From: Pseudothauera rhizosphaerae
GTDB lineage: Bacteria; Pseudomonadota; Gammaproteobacteria; Burkholderiales; Rhodocyclaceae
Direction: 5' to 3'
Length of the DNA stretch: 64,000 bases
Assembly (NCBI RefSeq): GCF_004801305.1
Contig: NZ_SSOD01000012.1
Span: 62,001-126,000, forward strand
Positions 7,904-16,086 of the stretch are shown here, one piece after another (the stretch's first letter is position 1; each line of letters opens with the position of its first letter). The notes below the pieces were generated by a model. The model ran no database searches. It saw nothing but the letters and a program-made list of their open reading frames with translations, and was not told the DNA's origin. Position numbers and translations under genes: made by a program.

Positions 7904-8125
7904 ATGGAAACCGCCGACACGATCCACGCCTTCTGGTTCGGTTCCGACGGCGACGCGAGCGCCCACCAGTCCGCGCTGTGGTGGGGCAAGCGCGCGGAGG
8001 CCGACGCGGAAATCCACCGCCGCTTCGCCGCCCTGGTCGGCCGCACGGCGGCCGGCGAACTGGACGGGTGGCTCGCCACGGCCGACGAAGCCGTCTTCCT
8101 GCAGCAACCCGACTCTTCCTTCTGA
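7904..8125 (+). pseudogene. truncated DUF924 family gene remnant
   Basis: 73 residues. The first 55 or so match the start of DUF924 proteins (IHAFWFGSDG, WWGKRAEADAEIHRRFAAL, GELDGWLAT). The normal family is about 180-200 residues and continues with a conserved DQFPRN region. Here the frame departs after LATADEA and stops at VFLQQPDSSF, and I find no remainder in the 86 bases downstream. The fragment keeps a GGAG ribosome site and a possible -10 (TAAGCT, near 7867-7872), so it may still be expressed. Loss by internal deletion is the simplest reading. Confidence 0.6.
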
Positions 8126-8211
8126 GGGGACGCGCATGGCGAAGCGCGGTGCGCCGGTCTAGATTATCAGGACCGGTTCCGCCGCCCGGGGCGGTCGCCC
8201 CGCTGCCCGCC

Positions 8212-8481
8212 ATGCCCCGCATCGTCTTCGCTCCCGCGATCCAGCGCCATCTGCCCATCCCGCCGCAGGAAGTTGTCGCCACCACCGTACACGAAGCGCT
8301 GGAAGCAGCATTCGGCAGTCAGCCCATGCTGCGTGGCTACATCCTGGACGACCAGGGCACGCTGCGCCGCCATGTGGCGGTATTCGTGGATGGCGCCGCG
8401 CTGCGCGACCGGCGCCGGCTGGGTGATGCGCTCGGCCCCGCCAGCGAGGTATACGTGGTGCAGGCGCTGTCCGGCGGCTGA
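8212..8481 (+). CDS. small MoaD/ThiS-like beta-grasp protein ending in Gly-Gly
   Basis: 89 residues. The pattern is that of a ubiquitin-fold sulfur carrier: an initial strand MPRIVFAPAIQRHL, a helix TVHEALEAAFG, a mid strand HVAVFVDGAALRDRRRLGDAL, and the ending EVYVVQALSGG with the terminal diglycine needed for adenylation. No molybdopterin or thiamine genes and no E1-like MoeB/ThiF gene are nearby, so it is not called moaD or thiS. It is followed 27 bases later by the BNR propeller gene on the same strand, which suggests a two-gene unit. A larger in-frame extension upstream to 7978 lacks family similarity and is rejected. Confidence 0.75.
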   Translation: MPRIVFAPAIQRHLPIPPQEVVATTVHEALEAAFGSQPMLRGYILDDQGTLRRHVAVFVDGAALRDRRRLGDALGPASEVYVVQALSGG

Positions 8482-8508
8482 AGCCCCCCGACGAGGACAG
8501 GAGGCCCC

Positions 8509-9627
8509 ATGAACGACCGGCTGCTCATCGCCACCCGCAAGGGCCTGTTCATCCTGCTGCGCAACGGCGCCGGCCTGTGGCAGCAGGCCCCGCCCCATTT
8601 CGCCGGCGAACCGGTCAGCGTGGCGCTGGCCGACCCGCGCGACGGCACGCTGTATGCCGCGCTCAACCTCGGCCATTTCGGCGCCAAGCTGTGGCGCAGC
8701 CGGGACGGGGGCGCGCACTGGGAAGCCTGCGCGGTGCCCGTGTACCCGCCCCAGCCGGAAGCCGCCGAGCCGCCACCACCGCCCGCCCCCGACCAACCGC
8801 CGCCCGCCCCCTGGTCGCTGCAGCAGATCTGGGCGCTGGAAGCCGGCGGCGGCGACCGGCCGGGCGTGCTGTGGGCCGGCACCATCCCCGGCGGGCTGTT
8901 CCGCTCCTCCGACGGTGGCGAGAACTGGACGCTGGTGCGCAGCCTGTGGGACCGCCCGGAGCGCACCCAGTGGTTCGGCGGCGGCTACGACCACCCGGGC
9001 ATCCACTCCATCTGCATCGATCCCCGCGACAGCCGCCACCTCACGCTGGCGGTCTCCTGCGGCGGCGTGTGGCAGAGCGCCGACGACGGCGACACCTGGA
9101 CCTGTTCGGCCGCCGGCATGGTGGCCGACTACATGCCGCCCGAACGGCGCGAGGACCCGGTGGCGCAGGACCCGCACCGCCTCGCCCAATGCGCCGCACA
9201 GCCGGAGGTGTTGTGGGTACAGCACCACAACGGCATCTTCCGCTCCACCGACAGTGGCCTGCACTGGCAGCGCCTGCATGCCCAACCGTCGAGCTTCGGC
9301 TTCGCGGTGGCGGCGCACCCGTCCGACCCGGACACCGCCTGGTTCGTGCCCGCGGTGAAGGACGAATGCCGCATCCCGGTGGACGGCCGCCTGGTGGTCA
9401 CCCGCACGCGCGACGGCGGCGCAAGCTTCGAAGCCTTCGACCACGGCCTGCCGCGGGCGCCGGCCTACGACCTGGTGTATCGCCACGGCCTGGCGGTGGA
9501 CGCCGGCGGCAGCCGCCTGGCGATGGGTTCGACCACCGGCAGCCTGTGGCTCTCGGAAAACGGCGGCGAGCACTGGCAGTGCCTCACCACCCACCTGCCG
9601 CCCATCCACGCGCTGCGCTTCGGCTGA
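8509..9627 (+). CDS. BNR/Asp-box beta-propeller protein (sialidase-like fold)
   Basis: 372 residues, no signal peptide. At least six Asp-box repeats are visible: SRDGGAHWE, SSDGGENWT, SADDGDTWT, STDSGLHWQ, TRDGGASFE and SENGGEHWQ. They are spaced as in a propeller with one box per blade. A proline-rich insert (PPQPEAAEPPPPPAPDQPPP) lies near residues 82-101. Such proteins are often annotated exo-alpha-sialidase, but no arginine triad can be recognised and the protein is predicted cytoplasmic, so glycosidase activity is doubtful. A Shine-Dalgarno (GGACAGGAGG) precedes the ATG. The gene is 27 bases after the MoaD/ThiS-like gene and 25 bases before aidB. Confidence 0.8.
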   Translation: MNDRLLIATRKGLFILLRNGAGLWQQAPPHFAGEPVSVALADPRDGTLYAALNLGHFGAKLWRSRDGGAHWEACAVPVYPPQPEAAEPPPPPAPDQPPPAPWSLQQIWALEAGGGDRPGVLWAGTIPGGLFRSSDGGENWTLVRSLWDRPERTQWFGGGYDHPGIHSICIDPRDSRHLTLAVSCGGVWQSADDGDTWTCSAAGMVADYMPPERREDPVAQDPHRLAQCAAQPEVLWVQHHNGIFRSTDSGLHWQRLHAQPSSFGFAVAAHPSDPDTAWFVPAVKDECRIPVDGRLVVTRTRDGGASFEAFDHGLPRAPAYDLVYRHGLAVDAGGSRLAMGSTTGSLWLSENGGEHWQCLTTHLPPIHALRFG

Positions 9628-9652
9628 GCGCGCCGCATCCCGGGGAGGACGC

Positions 9653-11305
9653 ATGTGGACCACCCATGAAGTGTCCAACCAAGTGCCGCCCCTCGCGGAC
9701 TACAACCTCTACGCCCGGGACACTGCGCTGCAGGAGGCGCTCGCCCGCGAAGGGGCCGGCGCCCACGCCGCCGTCCTGCACGCCTGGGGCGAGGAACTCG
9801 GACGCGCCGAGACGCTGGCCCTGGGCGACGCCGCCAACCGCCACCCGCCCCAGCTCGCCACCCACGACGCCCAGGGCCGGCGGGTGGACCGGGTGGACGT
9901 CCACCCCGCCTGGCACCGCCTCACGGCCCTGCTCCACGCCCACGGCGTGCACGCCGCCGCCTGGCTGGATGCGCAGCCCGGCGCCCACGTCGCCCGCGCC
10001 GCGGCCTTCTACCTGCACGGCCAGGTGGAAGCCGGCAGCCTGTGCCCGGTCACCATGACCTTCGCCGCCCTGCCCCTGCTGCGCCGCGAGCCGGCATTGT
10101 GGGCGCTGCTGGCCGGCAAGTTCGCCTCGCGCGACTACGATCCGCGCGACCTGCCGCTGGCCGACAAGGGCAGCGCCACGCTGGGCATGGGCCTCACCGA
10201 GAAGCAGGGCGGCTCCGACCTGCGCGGCAACACCACCACCGCCCGCGCGCTGGCCGGCGGCGGGCGCGGCGCCGAGTACGCCCTGGTCGGCCACAAGTGG
10301 TTCTACTCCGCCCCGGCCTGTGACGCCCACCTGGTGCTGGCGCGGGACGACGAGGCCCTGTCCTGCTTCTACGTGCCGCGCTGGGGGCCGGACGGCGAAC
10401 GCAACGGGGTACGCATCCAGCGCCTCAAGGACAAGCTCGGCAACCGCTCCAACGCCTCCGGCGAAGTGGAATTCCACGACGCCCTGGGCATCCTGGTGGG
10501 CGAACCCGGGCGCGGCATCCCCACCCTGATCGAGATGGCGGCCCAGACCCGGCTCGACTGCGTGCTGGGCAGCGCCGCGCTGATGCGCCGCGCGCTGGTG
10601 GAAGCGCTGCACCACGCCCGCCACCGCAGCGCCTTCGGCCGTCCGCTCATCGAGCAGGACCTGATGCGCAACGTGCTGGCCGACCTGGCACTGGAAAGCG
10701 AAGCCGCCCTCGCGCTCGCCCTGCATCTGGCCGCCGCCGTCGATGCCGAGCACGGCGGCGGCGAACAGGCCGCATTGGCCCGCGCCCGGCGCCGCATCCT
10801 GACCCCGGCGGCCAAGTTCTGGGTGTGCAAGCGCGCCGCCGCCTTCACCGCGGAATGCATGGAAACGTGGGGCGGCAACGGCTACGTGGAGGACGGCCCC
10901 ATGCCGCGCCTGCTGCGGGAGGCGCCGGTGAACTCGATCTGGGAAGGCTCGGGCAACGTGATGTGCCTGGACGTGCTGCGCGCCATCGCCCGCGATCCGG
11001 ACGCCGCCGCGCTGCTGTTCCACGACCTGGCCCAGGGCTGCGCCGCCGAGCCGCGCCTGCTGCGCCCCCTGCACGCCCTCACCACCCAACTCAACAGCCC
11101 CGGCGACAGCGAGTGGCAGGCCCGCTCCATCGCCACGCAACTGGTGCTGCTGGTGCAGGCCACCCTGCTGCGCCGGCACGCCCCGCCCGCCGTGGCCGAC
11201 ACCTTCATCGCCAGCCGCTTCGAACACCCCGCCGGCCAGGTGGCGGGGCTGCTGCCGGATGCGGAGACTGCCCGGACGCTGATCGAGCGCGCCTGGGTGG
11301 ATTGA
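9653..11305 (+). CDS. aidB: AidB-type acyl-CoA dehydrogenase family protein
   Basis: 550 residues, matching the length of E. coli AidB. The N terminus (THEVSNQVPPLADYNLY, then EALAREGAGAH and HPAWHRL) is characteristic of AidB rather than of catabolic acyl-CoA dehydrogenases. Flavoenzyme motifs are present: LGMGLTEKQGGSDLRGNTT, HKWFYSAP, and a C-terminal ECMETWGGNGYVEDGPMPRL. AidB is an FAD protein of the adaptive response to DNA alkylation that binds DNA; its chemical reaction remains unclear. An isovaleryl-CoA dehydrogenase role cannot be excluded from sequence alone. GGGGAGG precedes the ATG. It is the last gene before the acetone operon control region. Confidence 0.87.
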   Translation: MWTTHEVSNQVPPLADYNLYARDTALQEALAREGAGAHAAVLHAWGEELGRAETLALGDAANRHPPQLATHDAQGRRVDRVDVHPAWHRLTALLHAHGVHAAAWLDAQPGAHVARAAAFYLHGQVEAGSLCPVTMTFAALPLLRREPALWALLAGKFASRDYDPRDLPLADKGSATLGMGLTEKQGGSDLRGNTTTARALAGGGRGAEYALVGHKWFYSAPACDAHLVLARDDEALSCFYVPRWGPDGERNGVRIQRLKDKLGNRSNASGEVEFHDALGILVGEPGRGIPTLIEMAAQTRLDCVLGSAALMRRALVEALHHARHRSAFGRPLIEQDLMRNVLADLALESEAALALALHLAAAVDAEHGGGEQAALARARRRILTPAAKFWVCKRAAAFTAECMETWGGNGYVEDGPMPRLLREAPVNSIWEGSGNVMCLDVLRAIARDPDAAALLFHDLAQGCAAEPRLLRPLHALTTQLNSPGDSEWQARSIATQLVLLVQATLLRRHAPPAVADTFIASRFEHPAGQVAGLLPDAETARTLIERAWVD

Positions 11306-11315
11306 CGCAAACGGC

Positions 11316-11335
11316 CGTTCGCTTTCCGGACGTTC
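11316..11335 (+). promoter_or_regulatory. candidate AcxR upstream activating sequence of the acx operon
   Basis: The 20-mer here differs by one base from the left arm of the inverted repeat upstream of acxR (18686-18705); shared core TTTCCGGACGTTC. Its centre is about 129 bp upstream of the GG of the sigma-54 element, a normal distance for an enhancer-binding protein. Only one clear copy is present; a weak second half-site may lie near 11403-11413. Confidence 0.6.
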
Positions 11336-11423
11336 ATCGTCTTTCTGATCGCTGCCGGGCGCGAGTCCGTTCTGCTGCGCCGCGACAGGCATCGCCTTCA
11401 TCATTCCGGCACGCGGGACTCCT

Positions 11424-11445
11424 GATGGTGCGGCATCGCACCATC
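11424..11445. promoter_or_regulatory. perfect 22-bp palindrome next to the acx sigma-54 promoter
   Basis: GATGGTGCG and CGCACCATC are perfect 9-bp arms around GCAT. The palindrome ends 7 bp before the -24/-12 element, so a bound protein would lie at about -34 to -55. It differs in sequence from the proposed AcxR motif, which suggests a second regulator. It is not found upstream of acxR. Confidence 0.5.
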
Positions 11446-11452
11446 TCCGTTC

Positions 11453-11468
11453 AGGCACGTGGATTGCG
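11453..11468 (+). promoter_or_regulatory. sigma-54 (-24/-12) promoter of the acetone carboxylase operon
   Basis: AGGCACG-TGGA-TTGCG matches the consensus TGGCACG-N4-TTGCW except at the first and last bases, with exact GG/GC spacing (11454-11455 and 11466-11467). Transcription would start near 11479, about 50 bases before the acxA ATG. This fits an operon controlled by the sigma-54 activator encoded downstream. Confidence 0.8.
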
Positions 11469-11529
11469 ATTGCCCAGGCGGCGCGGCGCCCCCCGGCACC
11501 GCCATCCACAACAAGGAACGGAGACACTC

Positions 11530-13680
11530 ATGGAAGTCCATACCGCATCCCGCGTGGAGGTGATGGGCATCGATGCCGGCGGCACGATGACCGACACCTT
11601 CTTCGTGCGCGAAGACGGCCGCTTCGTGGTCGGCAAGGCGCAGAGCAACCCGGCGGACGAATCGCTCGCCATATTCAATTCCTCCCAGGACGCGCTGGCG
11701 CACTGGGGCCGCGACGTGGACCAGGTCTATCCGGAACTGGTCACCTGCGTGTATTCCGGCACCGCCATGCTCAACCGGGTGGTGCAGAGGAAGGGCCTGG
11801 ACGTAGGCCTGATCGTGAACCGCGGCTTCGAGCAGGTGCACTCCATGGGCCGGGCGATCCAGAGCTACCTGGGCTATGCGCTGGAAGACCGCATCCATCT
11901 CAACACCCACCGCTACGACGAGCCGCTGGTGCCCCTGTCCCGCACCCGCGGCGTGACCGAACGCACCGACGTGCAGGGCGAGATCGTGATCCCGCTGCGG
12001 GAGGACGAGGTGCGCCAGGCCACCCGTGAGCTGGTGGAGGCCGGCGCCAGGGCCATCGTCATCTGCCTCTTGCAGTCCCACAAGAACGAGACCAGCGAGA
12101 AGCGCGCGCGCGACGTGTGCCGCGAGGAACTGGCCACGCTGGGCGTGGACATCCCCGTGTTCGCCTCGGTGGACTACTACCCCTCGCGCAAGGAAAGCCA
12201 CCGCATCAACACCACGGTGCTCGAAGCCTATGCCGCCGAGCCCTCGCGGCAGACCCTGCAGAAGGTCAGCGACCGCTTCAGGAAGCAAGGCGCCAAGTTC
12301 GACCTGCGCGTGATGGCGACCCACGGCGGCACCATCTCGTGGAAGGCCAAGGAACTCGCGCGCACCATCGTCTCCGGCCCCATCGGCGGGGTCATCGGCT
12401 CCCGCCTGCTGGGCGAGGCCCTGGGCTACGAGAACATCGCCTGCTCCGACATCGGCGGCACCTCCTTCGACATGGCGCTGATCACCAAGGGCAGCTTCTC
12501 CATCGCCTCCGACCCGGACATGGCGCGCCTGGTGCTGTCCCTGCCACTGGTGGCGATGGATTCCGTGGGCGCCGGCGCGGGCAGCTTCGTGCGCATCGAC
12601 CCCTACAGCGGCGGCATCAAGCTGGGGCCGGATTCCGCGGGCTACCGGGTCGGCACCTGCTGGCCGGAAAGCGGGCTGGACACGGTGTCGGTATCCGACT
12701 GCCACGTGGTGCTGGGCTACCTCAACCCGGACAACTTCCTCGGCGGCGCCATCAAGCTGGACGTGCAGCGCGCCCGCGACCACATCCAGGCGCAGGTCGC
12801 CGACCCGCTGGGCCTCTCGGTGGAAGACGCGGCGGCCGGCGTCATCGAGCTGCTCGACCTGCAACTGCGCGACTACCTGCGCGCCAACATCAGCGCCAAG
12901 GGCTACAACGCGGCCGATTTCGTGTGCTTTTCCTACGGCGGCGCCGGCCCCGTGCACACCTACGGCTACACCGAGGGCGCGGGCTTCAGGGACGTCATCG
13001 TGCCGGCCTGGGCGGCGGGCTTTTCCGCCTTCGGCTGCGCCTGCGCGGATTTCGAGTACCGCTACGACAAGAGCGTGGACATCGCCGTGGCGCAGCACGG
13101 CAGCAGTGCCGAGAAGACCACCGCCTGCGGGACCGTCCAGGCCGCCTGGCAGGAACTGGCCGCCAAGGTGGTGGAGGAATTCGTCATCAACGGCTTCAAG
13201 CCGGAGGACGTGATCCTGCGCCCGGGCTACCGCATGCAGTACATGGGGCAGTTGAACGACCTGGAGATCGATTCGCCGATCACCGGCGCCGCCACCGCGG
13301 CCGACTGGGACCGCATGGTGGACGCCTTCGAGGACACCTACTCGCGGGTCTACGCGAGTTCCGCGCGTTCGCCCGAGCTGGGCTTCTCGGTCACCGGCGC
13401 GATCATGCGCGGCCTGGTGACGGTGCAGAAACCCGCCCTGCCCGAAGACCCGGAAGACGGCCCCGTGCCGCCCGATGCGGCCCGCCTGGGCACGCGCCCC
13501 TTCTACCGCAACGGCAGGTGGGTGGACGCGGTGCTGTGGAAGATGGAAGCGCTCAGGCCCGGCAACGAGATCACCGGCCCGGCCATCATCGAATCCGATG
13601 CCACCACCTTCGTCGTGCCCGACGGCTTCGCCACGCGGCTCGACAAGCACCGCCTTTTCCACCTCAAAGAAGTGAAGTGA
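11530..13680 (+). CDS. acxA: acetone carboxylase, HyuA-like ATP-binding (beta) subunit
   Basis: 716 residues. The N terminus has the phosphate-binding motif of hydantoinase A/oxoprolinase proteins (MGIDAGGTMTDTFFV), a second nucleotide motif CSDIGGTSFDMAL and the C-terminal-half motif CFSYGGAGPVHTYGY. Acetone carboxylase is an alpha2-beta2-gamma2 enzyme that uses ATP to activate bicarbonate and acetone and forms acetoacetate plus AMP. The HyuA-like subunit binds the nucleotide. Gene order beta, alpha, gamma and the sizes 716/774/168 match acxABC of Xanthobacter and Aromatoleum; five-subunit acetophenone carboxylase is excluded by this organisation. GGAACGGAGA precedes the ATG. acxB starts 10 bases after the stop. 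Confidence 0.93.
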   Translation: MEVHTASRVEVMGIDAGGTMTDTFFVREDGRFVVGKAQSNPADESLAIFNSSQDALAHWGRDVDQVYPELVTCVYSGTAMLNRVVQRKGLDVGLIVNRGFEQVHSMGRAIQSYLGYALEDRIHLNTHRYDEPLVPLSRTRGVTERTDVQGEIVIPLREDEVRQATRELVEAGARAIVICLLQSHKNETSEKRARDVCREELATLGVDIPVFASVDYYPSRKESHRINTTVLEAYAAEPSRQTLQKVSDRFRKQGAKFDLRVMATHGGTISWKAKELARTIVSGPIGGVIGSRLLGEALGYENIACSDIGGTSFDMALITKGSFSIASDPDMARLVLSLPLVAMDSVGAGAGSFVRIDPYSGGIKLGPDSAGYRVGTCWPESGLDTVSVSDCHVVLGYLNPDNFLGGAIKLDVQRARDHIQAQVADPLGLSVEDAAAGVIELLDLQLRDYLRANISAKGYNAADFVCFSYGGAGPVHTYGYTEGAGFRDVIVPAWAAGFSAFGCACADFEYRYDKSVDIAVAQHGSSAEKTTACGTVQAAWQELAAKVVEEFVINGFKPEDVILRPGYRMQYMGQLNDLEIDSPITGAATAADWDRMVDAFEDTYSRVYASSARSPELGFSVTGAIMRGLVTVQKPALPEDPEDGPVPPDAARLGTRPFYRNGRWVDAVLWKMEALRPGNEITGPAIIESDATTFVVPDGFATRLDKHRLFHLKEVK

Positions 13681-13690
13681 GGAGACCGAC

Positions 13691-16015
13691 ATGAACATGA
13701 TGAGCAACAAGGAAACCGGCTTCGCCGACCTGCTCGGCAACGGCCAGACCCTCAAGCAGTACCGCGACGCGATCCTCGAACGCACCCACGCCACCGGCCA
13801 CTACAACGGCCTCACGCGGCTCGACCTGCGCGAATCGGACCCGATCCGCTACGAGAAGCTGTTCTCCAAGCTGCGCGGCGGCCTCGTGCATGCGCGGGAA
13901 ACCGCCAAGAAGATCGCCGCCAGCCCCATCGTGGAGCAGGAGGGCGAACTGTGCTTCACCCTCTACAACGCCGCGGGCGACTGTGTGCTGACCTCCACCG
14001 GCATCATCATCCACGTGGGCACCATGGGGGCGGCGATCAAGTACATGATCGAGAACAACTGGGAGACCAACCCCGGCATCGATCCCGGCGACATGTTCAC
14101 CAACAACGATTGCTCCATCGGCAACGTGCACCCCTGCGACATCGCCACCATCGTGCCGATCTTCGCCCACGGCAAGCTGATCGGCTGGGTGGGCGGGGTG
14201 ACCCACGTGATCGACACCGGCGCGGTGACGCCGGGCTCCATGTCCACGGGCCAGGTGCAGCGTTTCGGCGACGGCTACATGATCACCTGCCGCAAGACGG
14301 GGGTGAACGACCAGCCCCTGCGCGACTGGCTGCACGAGAGCCAGCGCTCGGTGCGCACGCCCAAGTACTGGATCCTCGACGAGAAGACGCGCATCGCCGG
14401 CTGCCACATGATCCGCAGCCTGGTGGAGGAAGTGATTGCCGAGGAGGGCCTGGAGGCCTACGAGAAGTTCGCCTTCGAAGTCATCGAGGAAGGCCGCCGG
14501 GGGCTGGCCACGCGGCTGAAGGCCATGACCCTGCCGGGCAAGTACCGCAAGGTGGCCTTCGTGGACGTGCCCTACGCCCACCCGGACGTGCAGACCTCCT
14601 CGGCCTTCGCCAAGCTCGATTCCATCATGCACTCCCCGGTGGAGATGGAGATCCGCCGGGACGGCACCTGGCGCCTGGACTTCGAAGGCGCGAGCCGCTG
14701 GGGCTGGCACAGCTACAACGCCCACCAGGTCGCCTTCACCAGCGGCATCTGGGTGATGATGACCCAGACCCTGGTGCCCACCCAGCGCATCAACGACGGC
14801 GCCTACTACGGCACCGAGTTCCGCCTGCCCAAGGGCGCGTGGATGAACCCGGACGACCGCCGCACCGGCCACGCCTACGCCTGGCACTTCCTGGTCTCGG
14901 GCTGGAGCGCGCTGTGGCGCGGCCTCTCCCAGGCCTACTTCAGCCGCGGCTATCTGGAAGAGGTCAACGCCGGCAACGCCAACACCTCCAACTGGCTGCA
15001 GGGCGGCGGCATCAACCAGGACGGGGACATCCACGCGGTGAACTCCTTCGAGGCCAGCGCCTGCGGCACCGGCGCGGGCGCCATCAAGGACGGCCTCAAC
15101 CACGCCGCGGCGATCTGGAACCCGGAAGGCGACATGGGCGACATCGAGATCTGGGAGATGGCCGAACCGCTCATCTACCTCGGGCGCAACGCCAAGGCCA
15201 ATTCCGGCGGCTACGGCAAGTACCGCGGCGGCTGCGGTTTCGAGACCCTGCGCATGGTGTGGAAGGCCCAGGACTGGACCATGTTCTTCATGGGCAACGG
15301 CTTCATGAACAGCGACTGGGGCCTGATGGGCGGGTATCCGTCCGCCACCGGCTACCGCTTCGAGGCCCACAAGACCGGCCTCAAGGAGCGCATCGCCATC
15401 GGCGACAGCCTGCCGCTGGGCCCCGACGCCAACCCGGACGCGCCCGACTACGAGCACCACATCGACGCCGGCGCGCGGATCAAGCGCGACCACCAGTGCA
15501 TGACCACCGAGGATTGCTACGAGAACTACGACCTCTACCTCAACTACCTGCGCGGCGGCCCCGGCTTCGGCGACCCGCTCGACCGGGAGCCCGAGGCCAT
15601 CGCCCGCGACCTCAACAACGCCTGGCTGCTGCCCGAGTACGCCGAGAAGGTCTATGGCGCGATGATCAGCCAGGACGACAAGGGGGTGTGGAGCGTGGAC
15701 GCCGCGGCCACCGCGAAGCGCCGCACCGAGGTGCGCAGGGAACGCCTCGCCCGCGCAGTGCCGACCCGCGAGTGGATGCACGAGGAACGCGAACGCATCC
15801 TCACCAAGCACGCCAGCGCGCCAGTGAAGCACATGTTCGCCACCAGCTTCGGCCTGTCGCAGAAATTCCTCGCCGAGTTCAAGGCCTTCTGGAACCTGCC
15901 CCAGGACTGGTCGCTGCCCGAGGACGAACTCGACGTGCCGTCCTACGGCTCCCGGTACCGCATGGACCTCTCGAAGATGCCCGACGTGAAAACCGTCGTG
16001 CTCGTCGAGGAGTGA
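13691..16015 (+). CDS. acxB: acetone carboxylase, HyuB-like metal-binding (alpha) subunit
   Basis: 774 residues, the usual length of the alpha subunit. The hydantoinase B domain contains the conserved cluster TNNDCSIGNVHPCD and the following GWVGGVTHVIDTG, which supply acidic and histidine ligands for the catalytic manganese in known enzymes. Further on are GGINQDGD and NSGGYGKYRGGCGFE. In known structures carboxylation takes place in this subunit, away from the ATP site. GGAGACCG lies just before the start ATG; a second ATG five codons in is possible. The codon use and tight 10-base spacing to acxA support co-translation. Confidence 0.93.
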   Translation: MNMMSNKETGFADLLGNGQTLKQYRDAILERTHATGHYNGLTRLDLRESDPIRYEKLFSKLRGGLVHARETAKKIAASPIVEQEGELCFTLYNAAGDCVLTSTGIIIHVGTMGAAIKYMIENNWETNPGIDPGDMFTNNDCSIGNVHPCDIATIVPIFAHGKLIGWVGGVTHVIDTGAVTPGSMSTGQVQRFGDGYMITCRKTGVNDQPLRDWLHESQRSVRTPKYWILDEKTRIAGCHMIRSLVEEVIAEEGLEAYEKFAFEVIEEGRRGLATRLKAMTLPGKYRKVAFVDVPYAHPDVQTSSAFAKLDSIMHSPVEMEIRRDGTWRLDFEGASRWGWHSYNAHQVAFTSGIWVMMTQTLVPTQRINDGAYYGTEFRLPKGAWMNPDDRRTGHAYAWHFLVSGWSALWRGLSQAYFSRGYLEEVNAGNANTSNWLQGGGINQDGDIHAVNSFEASACGTGAGAIKDGLNHAAAIWNPEGDMGDIEIWEMAEPLIYLGRNAKANSGGYGKYRGGCGFETLRMVWKAQDWTMFFMGNGFMNSDWGLMGGYPSATGYRFEAHKTGLKERIAIGDSLPLGPDANPDAPDYEHHIDAGARIKRDHQCMTTEDCYENYDLYLNYLRGGPGFGDPLDREPEAIARDLNNAWLLPEYAEKVYGAMISQDDKGVWSVDAAATAKRRTEVRRERLARAVPTREWMHEERERILTKHASAPVKHMFATSFGLSQKFLAEFKAFWNLPQDWSLPEDELDVPSYGSRYRMDLSKMPDVKTVVLVEE

Positions 16016-16040
16016 GCCCCGCCATCCACCCGTGACACAC

Positions 16041-16062
16041 GCCGCCGGCCACGGCCGGCGGC
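16041..16062 (+). other. GC-rich hairpin between acxB and acxC
   Basis: GCCGCCGGCC and GGCCGGCGGC are perfect 10-base arms separated by AC. There is no T-run, so termination is unlikely. It may be an RNA processing or stabilising element that adjusts the amount of the small subunit (inference). Confidence 0.55.
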
Positions 16063-16086
16063 CCACACGAAATCAGGAGACACATC

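Noticed and set aside
11426-11440. TGGTGCGGCATCGC as the sigma-54 element of acxA
   Set aside because: The GG-GC spacing is one base short. The element at 11453-11468 has exact spacing and a better match.
13664-16066. An 800-codon minus-strand frame opposite acxB
   Set aside because: Shadow of acxB; no motifs, and it would overlap the whole coding region of a clear enzyme subunit.
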